9,075 bases of DNA from Chloroflexota bacterium. GTDB taxonomy: Bacteria > Chloroflexota > Anaerolineae > SpSt-600. Positions 1 through 5,899 of this stretch are shown one piece after another; position 1 is the first letter of the stretch; every line of letters starts with the position of its first letter. The notes beneath the pieces are model-generated. The model was not told the DNA's origin. It ran no database searches and saw only the letters and a program-made list of their open reading frames with translations. The stretch is from the NCBI GenBank assembly GCA_011041825.1, contig DRAO01000144.1:1-9075 (forward strand), in the 5' to 3' direction. The position numbers and the translations under genes were made by a program.

Positions 1-44
1 ATCAAAAGCAGCGCTTAATTGAGTGATAAGCGGGGGTTAAAGGG

Positions 45-1256
45 ATGGTGACCAGGCGGAAGTTTATAAAAGGGGTGTTGAAGGCATTGGGAGCTTTGAG
101 CTTTGCCCCCTTGCTCGGCGAGGCTTACAGGATTGCCCGGGGGAAGGCCCAGACCGCTTTGCCTCCCTATGCCCGGGAAGCCTTCTACTATATCCGAGGG
201 GGCAATGAGACCATAAATTGCACCGAGTGCCACAGTCCAGCGGAACCTTCCCGAACCCTTTACTGCCACATCCCCCATCAGGGCAATTATGTTAAATGCA
301 GGCTTTGCCCCAAAGGGTGTATGATTTCCGAAGGACATCGAGGGGATTGTCGGGTGAGGGAAAACAGGGGAGGGAAACTCTATACTATGGTCTACGGCAA
401 CCCCTGCGCCGTGCACAATGACCCTATTGAGAAGAAGCCTTTCTATCACTTTCTGCCTGGAACGATGGCCCTTTCTCTGGCTACGGCAGGGTGCAACCTG
501 CACTGCTTATATTGCCAGAACTGGGTTATCTCCCAAGCGCCACCTGAGAAAACCAGAAATTACGAATTGCCCCCGGAGGCAATAGTGGAATTAGCCCAGA
601 GGGCGGGAAGCACTTCCATAGCCTTCACCTACACCGAGCCTACCATATTCTACGAGTATATGGTGGACATAGCCCGCCTTGCCAGGCCCAAAGGCATCCG
701 GTGCGTGGTGGTAAGTGCCGGATATATGAACCCCGAACCGGTGCGCCAGCTGTGTCGGGTTGTGGATGCCATCAAGATTGACTTCAAGGGGTTTAGCGAA
801 GAATTCTACCGGAAGGTGTGCTCCGCCACCCTCCAACCGGTCCTGGACACGATGAAGATAATCCACGATTCCGGCGTGCACCTGGAGATAGTGAACCTGG
901 TAATCCCCACCCTCAATGATGCTGAAGAGCACATAAGGGGGCTGTGTCGCTGGATTGTGGAGAACCTGGGGCCAGATGTACCCACTCACTTCTCCCGGTT
1001 CTACCCGATGTACAAACTCAAGCACCTGCCACCTACACCGGTGACAACTTTGGAGAGGGCCCGTGAAATCGCTATGGAAGAGGGCATCAAATTTGCCTAC
1101 ATCGGCAACGTGCCCGGCCATCCAGGGGATAACACCTATTGCCCTCAATGTGGTAAAGTGCTCATCAAGCGTTATGGCTTTGCCGTCCTGGAAAACCACA
1201 TCGTGGATGGGAAGTGCGAGTATTGCGGAGAGCCTATCCCGGGAGTGTGGAGGTAG
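45..1256 (+). CDS. amrS: AmmeMemoRadiSam-type radical SAM enzyme (AmrS-like) with a twin-arginine signal
   Basis: This 403-residue protein has the radical SAM cluster motif CNLHCLYC (Cys150, Cys154, Cys157), which binds the [4Fe-4S] cluster that cleaves S-adenosylmethionine. The preceding CRLCPKGC (85-92), Cys102 and the stretch DPIEKKPFYHFLPG (126-139) are typical of AmrS, the radical SAM member of the AMMECR1/Memo/radical SAM trio, whose reaction I cannot name. The C-terminus carries two CxxC pairs (Cys366/369 and 391/394), likely a rubredoxin-like or zinc knuckle. Residues 3-9 (TRRKFIK) match the Tat consensus and precede a hydrophobic segment (about 11-25), so the protein may be exported or membrane-tethered. 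Residues 59-75 add extra Cys/His, including CTECH. The ATG at 45 follows a G-rich ribosome site (32-36); GTG at 48 is an alternative. AMMECR1 and Memo genes are not in the window and could lie upstream. The family call is firm; location and substrate are inference. Confidence 0.9.
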   Translation: MVTRRKFIKGVLKALGALSFAPLLGEAYRIARGKAQTALPPYAREAFYYIRGGNETINCTECHSPAEPSRTLYCHIPHQGNYVKCRLCPKGCMISEGHRGDCRVRENRGGKLYTMVYGNPCAVHNDPIEKKPFYHFLPGTMALSLATAGCNLHCLYCQNWVISQAPPEKTRNYELPPEAIVELAQRAGSTSIAFTYTEPTIFYEYMVDIARLARPKGIRCVVVSAGYMNPEPVRQLCRVVDAIKIDFKGFSEEFYRKVCSATLQPVLDTMKIIHDSGVHLEIVNLVIPTLNDAEEHIRGLCRWIVENLGPDVPTHFSRFYPMYKLKHLPPTPVTTLERAREIAMEEGIKFAYIGNVPGHPGDNTYCPQCGKVLIKRYGFAVLENHIVDGKCEYCGEPIPGVWR

Positions 1257-1257
1257 C

Positions 1258-1291
1258 GATTCCACCTTCGGATTCCAAACTTCGGATTCCA
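1258..1291. repeat. Three short tandem copies of GATTCCA
   Basis: GATTCCA begins at 1258, 1271 and 1285 (spacing 13 and 14), with TTCG before the second and third copies. The array sits immediately after the amrS stop and ends a few bases before the ribosome site of the EcfT gene. It is a small degenerate tandem repeat; a role as a protein-binding site or a replication-slippage product cannot be decided from sequence. Confidence 0.6.
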
Positions 1292-1297
1292 AAAGCT

Positions 1298-1303
1298 AGG
1301 GGG
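1298..1303 (+). promoter_or_regulatory. Ribosome binding site favouring a TTG start for the EcfT gene
   Basis: AGGGGG ends 10 bases before TTG at 1314 (a second TTG follows at 1317). The first ATG in frame, at 1359, has only a weak upstream site. EcfT proteins normally carry some 10-15 residues before the DPRTKL motif, so the upstream TTG is preferred. Confidence 0.5.
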
Positions 1304-1313
1304 ATTTCCAGCG

Positions 1314-2006
1314 TTGTTGTGTTCAACACCATCAAGAGATGATAAGGCACGGTTCCTTATGGACCCAAGGACAAAGTTGTTCCTCGTTGCGGTTTACACA
1401 ATAATAGTGGTGCTTGAAAAACAGCTCAGCGTGCTAGCCGTGGCCCTGGTATTGGCCTTCAGTATGATATGGCTTAGGAAATTAACCCGGCAGTGGCTCC
1501 GCACCCTTAAAATGACGGGGCCTATGCTGGCGATAGCCCTCCTTATCTCCCTGGTGAGTTTCGGTCCTCAGATAACCTTGCAGGTGGGGATGAGGCTCCT
1601 CTGTGTGGTAAGCGCTTTCTTCATCTTCTTTCAGACCACCCTTCCCGAAGACCTGGCCGGGGCGTTGGTGAAGATGGGGGTGCCATACGTGTTCGCCTTC
1701 ATCCTGACCACGGCGATGGAATTCGTCCCGGTCATCCAGCGCAAGGTGAGAAATGTGATTGATGCCCAGCGCTCCCGGGGCATCCCTGTGGAATTCAGCC
1801 TAAGGGGGCTTCGGTATTACCCGGCCCTGTTAGTGCCCATTATGGTCAGCAGCTTCTCCCTGGCCGACGAATTGGCTATGGCGATGGAATCCAGGGGCTT
1901 CGGCAGGCCAGGGCGCACTTTTTACAGGGAGTATGCCTTTAAGTGGGTGGATTACCTGGCCATAGGGATGGGATTGGCAATCCTGTTAGTATTATCAGCG
2001 AGGTGA
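1314..2006 (+). CDS. ECF transporter transmembrane subunit (EcfT/CbiQ family)
   Basis: The 230-residue hydrophobic protein matches the EcfT/CbiQ family, the membrane coupling subunit that links ATPase subunits to a substrate-binding S component for uptake of vitamins or metal ions. Visible marks are the N-terminal MDPRTKL (16-22), hydrophobic segments at about 23-53, 68-85, 92-108, 122-140 and 211-227, and the two coupling-helix motifs AQRSRGI (151-157) and AMESRGFG (190-197), whose Arg residues contact the ATPases. It is slightly shorter than the usual 250-265 residues. No ATPase or S component lies in the window, so the cargo cannot be inferred and it may work with a shared ATPase module encoded elsewhere. 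Its stop lies 5 bases before the next gene, whose ribosome site overlaps it, which suggests translational coupling. The start is uncertain (TTG 1314 or ATG 1359). Confidence 0.85.
   Translation: MLCSTPSRDDKARFLMDPRTKLFLVAVYTIIVVLEKQLSVLAVALVLAFSMIWLRKLTRQWLRTLKMTGPMLAIALLISLVSFGPQITLQVGMRLLCVVSAFFIFFQTTLPEDLAGALVKMGVPYVFAFILTTAMEFVPVIQRKVRNVIDAQRSRGIPVEFSLRGLRYYPALLVPIMVSSFSLADELAMAMESRGFGRPGRTFYREYAFKWVDYLAIGMGLAILLVLSAR
2000..2006 (+). promoter_or_regulatory. Ribosome binding site fixing the start of the FlgD-repeat protein
   Basis: GAGGTGA, overlapping the EcfT stop codon, lies 5 bases before ATG at 2012. This sets the start at 2012 rather than at the in-frame ATG at 1943 inside the EcfT gene. 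Confidence 0.75.
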
Positions 2007-2011
2007 CGGTT

Positions 2012-3286
2012 ATGCTGAAGAAAATCCTGCACCTGGTTGCACAGAAGGGAATTTGTGGGATAGCCCTCCCCGGCCTGTTGCGCAGGCCGGGCTTTCTGGG
2101 GTTGGTGGTGGCGATAAGCTTGCTGCCGATGGTGAACACCTGTGGCCTTACACCGCTCCTGACCGATGCTAAAGTCTGGCCTGAACACATTACCCCCAAT
2201 GCCGATGGGAGCACTGATGTGGCGGTGATAAACTACCGCCTGAACCGTAATGCGTGGGTTTCCATATACTTCATAGACGAAAGCGGCCAACCCCATTATT
2301 TCCGCAGGGAAAAGAGGCGTTCCATCGGGGAGTACACCGTCTATTTCGGAGGAGTGGTGCAGGGCAGGATGCTCCCAGATGGGAATTACACCTGGGTGAT
2401 AGAGGCTACCGATGATTACGGGCGCACTGAGAAGGCTCAAGGCACCCTCCTCATCACCGATGCCGATACCACCCCTCCCGAATTGCGTAACTTCTCGGTA
2501 TACCCCTCTGAATTCACCCCAAATCAGGATGGCCTGGATGACCGGGTTACCATACTTTACTACCTGACGAAGCCAGCCGAGACCCACGTATATTTAATAG
2601 ACCCCGAGGGGAGGCGTTATCCCCTTGTGGAGAAAGAGCGGGATGTAAAGCCTGGCGAACCCGGCATACACCTTTACGATTACGAGGGCGGGGTTGACCT
2701 GGGGGCTGAGCCCCCTCCCGATGGGACTTACTTGGTGGTGGCGGAAGCCCAGGACAAAGTAGGGAATCGCACCGTTGTAACCGCCACCCTGGTAATCAAA
2801 GAAGGAGGTGTCCCCCGAGCCGACATCCTCAACGCCGATGTGCAATTTTACCCCAAAATCGTGCCTCTGGGGGCTACTCTGTATTTCACGCTTACGGTGG
2901 AGAACTTCGGAGCCGTGCCCATTCGCACCAGCGGCCCTCCACCCGGGACAATCTACAAGAGCACTCAAAACTTCAACACCCTCGGCTGGTACGAAGAGCC
3001 CGGTGTCTGGCGGGTGGGCATTGATTTTGAGACCAATTCCAGCGGACGGCCTTATCCTTTCCGCTGGGCCGTATGTGGGGATGATTGTGAGGTAAGGGTG
3101 ATAAATGGCAGGGAATACCGCTTCCTTATGCCCGGACAGCGCTCCACCGTTACCGGGGGCATCCGTATCGTCCACAAACCGCCCCGTAATCCCATCCATT
3201 TCTGGGCCGGGCTTATCCACGAAGACGTGCGGATAGAGCCTTTCAATGACCACGTGGACCCCCAGGAAATCTCCATTGGCTTTTAG
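2012..3286 (+). CDS. Membrane-anchored or lipoprotein-like protein with two FlgD-type Ig repeats
   Basis: The predicted product is 424 residues. A basic N-terminus is followed by a hydrophobic segment (about 28-42) and Cys44. The context VNTC is a poor lipobox, so it may be a lipoprotein or a membrane-anchored protein. Two homologous beta-rich units follow. Each opens with a calcium-binding-like loop, TPNADGSTD (61-69) or TPNQDGLDD (169-177), then a conserved YxL strand, and closes with a DGxY motif (PDGNYTWVIEATD at 122-134; PDGTYLVVAEAQD at 236-248). This is the FlgD-like Ig fold found in many surface proteins. Residues about 270-424 form a further beta-rich region resembling CARDB/NEW3 domains, with Cys355 and Cys359 able to form a disulfide outside the cell. 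No flagellar genes are nearby, so a flagellar hook role is unlikely. Likely an envelope or surface adhesion/scaffold protein; its partner is unknown. Confidence 0.75.
   Translation: MLKKILHLVAQKGICGIALPGLLRRPGFLGLVVAISLLPMVNTCGLTPLLTDAKVWPEHITPNADGSTDVAVINYRLNRNAWVSIYFIDESGQPHYFRREKRRSIGEYTVYFGGVVQGRMLPDGNYTWVIEATDDYGRTEKAQGTLLITDADTTPPELRNFSVYPSEFTPNQDGLDDRVTILYYLTKPAETHVYLIDPEGRRYPLVEKERDVKPGEPGIHLYDYEGGVDLGAEPPPDGTYLVVAEAQDKVGNRTVVTATLVIKEGGVPRADILNADVQFYPKIVPLGATLYFTLTVENFGAVPIRTSGPPPGTIYKSTQNFNTLGWYEEPGVWRVGIDFETNSSGRPYPFRWAVCGDDCEVRVINGREYRFLMPGQRSTVTGGIRIVHKPPRNPIHFWAGLIHEDVRIEPFNDHVDPQEISIGF
2069..2091 (+). other. GC-rich hairpin inside the 5' end of the FlgD-repeat gene
   Basis: A 9-base-pair perfect stem (2069-2077 with 2083-2091, CCCGGCCTG paired to CAGGCCGGG) with a 5-base loop lies 57 bases into the gene and is followed by CTTTCT. 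It could slow translation or attenuate transcription, or be a by-product of Pro/Gly/Arg coding. The T tract is too weak to call it a terminator. Confidence 0.4.
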
Positions 3287-3319
3287 CGAGGAGGTAGCTT
3301 ATCTAAGAGAGGTGTTCTC

Positions 3320-3348
3320 CTTCGACGGCGGTGAAACCGCTGTCGAAG
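3320..3348 (+). terminator. Strong intergenic hairpin, possible attenuator or weak terminator
   Basis: Positions 3320-3332 pair with 3336-3348 to give a 13-base-pair stem closed by a GAA loop, with one G-T wobble. It sits in the 97-base gap between the FlgD-repeat gene and the DUF512 radical SAM gene. The T-rich stretch (CCTTATTCTCTTT) begins only some 6 bases after the stem, which is looser than a classical intrinsic terminator. The DUF512 ribosome site lies just beyond, so partial termination or RNA processing and stabilisation between the two genes are both possible. Confidence 0.5.
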
Positions 3349-3368
3349 AAGCGCCTTATTCTCTTTGT

Positions 3369-3376
3369 GGGGAAAG
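3369..3376 (+). promoter_or_regulatory. Ribosome binding site fixing the start of the DUF512 protein
   Basis: GGGGAAAG lies 7 bases before ATG at 3384. It supports this start over the in-frame ATG at 3246, which lies inside the preceding gene and would add 46 residues partly encoded by the hairpin, with no resemblance to the family. Confidence 0.6.
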
Positions 3377-3383
3377 AATCGCT

Positions 3384-4766
3384 ATGAAAAAGCAATGGCG
3401 AGGCCATTGTCCGGAAGCCTCTTCCTCTCCCGGCTCGCCGGGTGGCCTAATCGAGCACATCGAGCCGGGGAAGCTGGCCGCAAGGCTTGGCCTGAGGCCA
3501 GGCGACCGCCTCATTGCCATAAACGACCATCCCCTGCGGGATGTGATTGACTTCCGCTTCTACGGCTCCGAAGAAGAGATGGAGCTCCTGATAGAACGGG
3601 AAGGTCGCCGTTTCACCCTGAAGGCCCAGAGGGAATATGGCGAAGAATGGGGAGTGGAATTCGCCGAACCCGTCTTCGACGGCATCAGGTGGTGTAACAA
3701 TCGGTGCGAATTCTGCTTCGTCAACCAGATGCCGCCGGGGATGCGGAAAAGCCTCTATGTGAAAGATGACGATTACCGCTATTCCTTCCTCTTTGGGAAC
3801 TTCATCACCCTGACCAATCTCACGGAAGAGGACTGGGAAAGGCTGGCAGAACAACGCCTCAGCCCCCTCTACGTCTCCGTCCACAGCACCGACCTGAACC
3901 TGCGGCGGGAGCTGCTGGGCAACCCCGATGCCCCGGATGTCTTGGAGCAAATCCGGCGTCTTGGTGAACTGGGCATTGAAGTCCACACCCAAATTGTGCT
4001 CATCCCAGGGCGCAACGATGGACCCCACCTGAAGCGCACCATAGAGGATTTATCCGCTCTCTACCCGACCGTCCAATCCATCGCCGTGGTGCCTGTGGGG
4101 GTAACCCGCTTCCAGCGCCACGGGATACGCCCATACTCTCCTTCTGAAGCGAAAGAGGTTGTGGCCCAGGTGATTGCATACCAGGCCCATTTCCGCAAAT
4201 TCTATGAGATCGGCCTGGTGTACCTATCCGATGAGTGGTACTTTATGTGCGATTTGCCCCTCCCCGCCGCCGAGGAATACGATGGCTTCCCTCAATTGGA
4301 AAACGGCGTGGGCCTGGCGAGGGCATTCTTGGAAGATTGGGAATCAGAAAAAGCTGGCCTCCGTCCCACCACGCTGGAAGCCACCGTGGTCTGCGGGACG
4401 ATGCCGTATCCCCTTATCCGCCAGGTGATGGAGGAGTTCTCCGCCGTGACCGGGGCCGAGGTGGAGGTGGTGGCAGTGGAAAACCGCTTCTTCGGCCCTA
4501 TGGTTACGGTGTCGGGGCTTCTGACGGGCCAGGACGTGGTGGAGGCTTTACGGGGCAAAATCGCCACCGAGACGCTGGTGCTCCCCCGTGCGATGTTCGA
4601 TGCCGAGGGCAAGCTCACCCTGGACGATATGACTGTGGAGGACATAGAAAAAGCCCTGGGGGTCGAGGTGCGTGTGGCTGCCACCCCAGGGCAGTGTCGC
4701 CAACCGGTAGACGGGTTTGCTAGCATAAGTGTGGTCCATCACGCTGGGAGACATCCCCACCCGTGA
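3384..4766 (+). CDS. PDZ-DUF512 radical SAM protein
   Basis: The 460-residue protein belongs to the DUF512 family of bacterial radical SAM-like iron-sulfur proteins of unknown function. A short leader is followed by a PDZ domain (about 20-85, with GLIEHIEPGKLAARLGLRPG near 21-40). Next comes an elongated radical SAM segment with CNNRCEFC (Cys104, Cys108, Cys111) followed by FVNQMPPGMRKSLYVKDDDY. The C-terminal DUF512 region (from about 230) contains the family block SDEWYF (282-287), FPQLENGVGLAR (302-313) and VTVSGLLTGQDVVEAL (374-389). PDZ domains bind short peptide termini, so a protein substrate or partner is plausible. The C-terminal tail after VDGFA (442-446) looks extended and low in conservation. 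No signal peptide is visible, so it is probably cytoplasmic. It is the last gene of the plus-strand block and ends 8 bases from the opposing gene. Family call is firm, function unknown. Confidence 0.9.
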   Translation: MKKQWRGHCPEASSSPGSPGGLIEHIEPGKLAARLGLRPGDRLIAINDHPLRDVIDFRFYGSEEEMELLIEREGRRFTLKAQREYGEEWGVEFAEPVFDGIRWCNNRCEFCFVNQMPPGMRKSLYVKDDDYRYSFLFGNFITLTNLTEEDWERLAEQRLSPLYVSVHSTDLNLRRELLGNPDAPDVLEQIRRLGELGIEVHTQIVLIPGRNDGPHLKRTIEDLSALYPTVQSIAVVPVGVTRFQRHGIRPYSPSEAKEVVAQVIAYQAHFRKFYEIGLVYLSDEWYFMCDLPLPAAEEYDGFPQLENGVGLARAFLEDWESEKAGLRPTTLEATVVCGTMPYPLIRQVMEEFSAVTGAEVEVVAVENRFFGPMVTVSGLLTGQDVVEALRGKIATETLVLPRAMFDAEGKLTLDDMTVEDIEKALGVEVRVAATPGQCRQPVDGFASISVVHHAGRHPHP

Positions 4767-4774
4767 GTTGGAGT

Positions 4775-5836
4775 TCACCGCATCACCAGCGCCATCACCG
4801 CCTTCTGAACGTGCAGGCGGTTCTCGGCTTCGTCGAAGACCACCGAACGCCAGCCGGGGCCTTCGGTCTTGTCAATCACTTCATCGGTGACCTCGAAGCC
4901 TCGGTCGCAAGGAAGGCAGTGCATATAGATGGCCTCGGGATGGGCCAGGTTCATCTTCTCGACATCGCAAATCCAGTCTTTATTGGCCTCGAAGAGCTCT
5001 CTGGCCTTTTCGGGGCTGTCTTCGCCCACCGGAGGCTTGAACATCGGCACGGCAGCCCAGGATTTGGGGTAGACCACGTGAGCTCCACGGAAGGCTTCTT
5101 CCATATCGTTGACAACCTCGAAGGAACCGCCATAGCGCCTGGCATTCTCCTCGCACGCTTTGATGACCTCCGGGTCGAGCTCAAAGCCTTTGGGGTGAGC
5201 CAGCACCACATCCATCCCCATCATTGTGGCTGCAATGATGGCCGATTGAGGCACCGCTCTGGGCTTGTGAATGCTGGGGGAATAGGCCCAGCTCATCACG
5301 AACTTCACACCCGAAAAGCCGCCGAACTTCTCCTTGACGGTGAGGATGTCGGCCAGGGCCTGGAAGGGGTGATACTTGTCGCATTCCATATTGAGGACGG
5401 GGATGTCGGCCCAATAGGCGAAGTTGCGAATCATCTCGTTGGCAGCCCCGTAGACCCAATCCACCGGGTCGCCATAGCAGCGGATGGCGATGGCGTGCCC
5501 CATCCGGGACAGCACACGGGCTACATCGGAGACCCGTTCGGTGGTGTAGGCCACCTCCTTGCCCGGAAGGGCGGGGGTGTAGATTTTGCCAGGCTCAAGG
5601 AAGTGGGCATGCCCGCCAAGCTGGGTCATACCGGCTTCAAAGGAGTTGCGGGTCCGCAGGGACATATTGTAGAAAATCATAAACAGGGTTTTCCCACGCA
5701 GGAGATGGTCGTGGGGTTCACCTAGGGCAAAACGCCTCTTCAGGTCGAGGGCCACATCAAGTATGGTTTCGATTTCCTCACGGCTCCAATCCAGTAAAGT
5801 TATGAAGTCCCTGCCATGGAATGATTCGGTCTTCAT
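4775..5836 (-). CDS. Knotted-type transcarbamylase, N-acetylornithine carbamoyltransferase-like
   Basis: The 353-residue protein is a carbamoyltransferase that would transfer a carbamoyl group from carbamoyl phosphate to an amine. Visible marks are the carbamoyl-phosphate loop SLRTR (59-63, in place of STRTR), RVSDVARVLSRM (101-112), HPFQALAD (156-163) and MHCLP (305-309). The segment MSWAYSPS...VPQS (181-198), then GMDVVLAHPKGFELDP (207-222) and YPKSWA (256-261), resembles YgeW and the knotted acetyl/succinyl-ornithine enzymes rather than ordinary ArgF. The C-terminus DEAENRLHVQKAVMALV (335-351) is close to Xanthomonas-type N-acetylornithine carbamoyltransferase as I remember it. It could serve arginine synthesis through acetylated or free ornithine, or purine/ureide catabolism as proposed for YgeW. 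No other arg gene is nearby. The start at 5836 follows GAGGAGGTGGAGG; an in-frame start at 5893 is rejected because it would translate the palindrome. Family firm, substrate uncertain. Confidence 0.87.
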   Translation of the reverse strand: MKTESFHGRDFITLLDWSREEIETILDVALDLKRRFALGEPHDHLLRGKTLFMIFYNMSLRTRNSFEAGMTQLGGHAHFLEPGKIYTPALPGKEVAYTTERVSDVARVLSRMGHAIAIRCYGDPVDWVYGAANEMIRNFAYWADIPVLNMECDKYHPFQALADILTVKEKFGGFSGVKFVMSWAYSPSIHKPRAVPQSAIIAATMMGMDVVLAHPKGFELDPEVIKACEENARRYGGSFEVVNDMEEAFRGAHVVYPKSWAAVPMFKPPVGEDSPEKARELFEANKDWICDVEKMNLAHPEAIYMHCLPCDRGFEVTDEVIDKTEGPGWRSVVFDEAENRLHVQKAVMALVMR

Positions 5837-5849
5837 CCTCCACCTCCTC
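5837..5849 (-). promoter_or_regulatory. Extended ribosome binding site of the transcarbamylase
   Basis: On the minus strand GAGGAGGTGGAGG runs directly into ATG at 5836, with the GGAGGTGG core at normal spacing. This decides the start codon. Confidence 0.7.
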
Positions 5850-5862
5850 AGAAGAGCGATAA

Positions 5863-5897
5863 GCCTTTGTGCGGCGGCATTGCCGCCGCACAAAGGC
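5863..5897 (-). terminator. Perfect 17-base inverted repeat between the YIP1 and transcarbamylase genes
   Basis: Positions 5863-5879 are the exact reverse complement of 5881-5897, centred on the single base 5880; the stem would be about 16 base pairs with a 3-base loop. It begins two bases after the YIP1 stop codon and ends about 26 bases before the transcarbamylase start. Read on the minus strand, the tail is TTATCGCTC, so there is no proper T tract. It could be a terminator, a 3'-end stabiliser of the YIP1 message, or one copy of a dispersed palindromic repeat. The perfect symmetry means it would also fold on the opposite strand. Confidence 0.65.
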
Positions 5898-5899
5898 CA

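Noticed and set aside
1..44. Possible tail of an upstream gene, such as an AMMECR1 or Memo partner.
   Set aside because: All three forward frames close within 26 bases and the few residues available match nothing specific; no feature can be supported.
15..503. A 162-codon minus-strand frame across the start of amrS.
   Set aside because: It overlaps the radical SAM core coding region in antisense and resembles no protein family.
591..1292. A 233-codon minus-strand frame opposite amrS.
   Set aside because: Antisense to the AmrS C-terminal half; low-complexity composition, no family features, no ribosome site.
1257..1313. A cobalamin or other riboswitch ahead of the EcfT gene.
   Set aside because: The gap is only 57 bases and is mostly a tandem repeat; there is no room for and no sign of a riboswitch aptamer.
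1943..2011. An upstream ATG extending the FlgD-repeat protein by 23 residues.
   Set aside because: It sits inside the EcfT gene, lacks a ribosome site and would disrupt the N-terminal signal-like segment; GAGGTGA supports ATG at 2012.
2594..3253. A 219-codon minus-strand frame opposite the FlgD-repeat gene.
   Set aside because: The plus-strand frame has clear repeats and a good ribosome site; the antisense frame has no recognisable motifs.
3246..3383. An upstream ATG extending the DUF512 protein by 46 residues.
   Set aside because: It overlaps the end of the previous gene and would translate the hairpin; a ribosome site precedes ATG at 3384.
4763..5725. A 320-codon open frame on the plus strand opposite the transcarbamylase gene.
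   Set aside because: It lies fully antisense to a convincing conserved gene, and its product has no recognisable family or ribosome site; it reflects the codon bias of the real gene.
5837..5893. An upstream ATG extending the transcarbamylase by 19 residues.
   Set aside because: The extension would be coded by the palindrome and the ribosome binding site itself.
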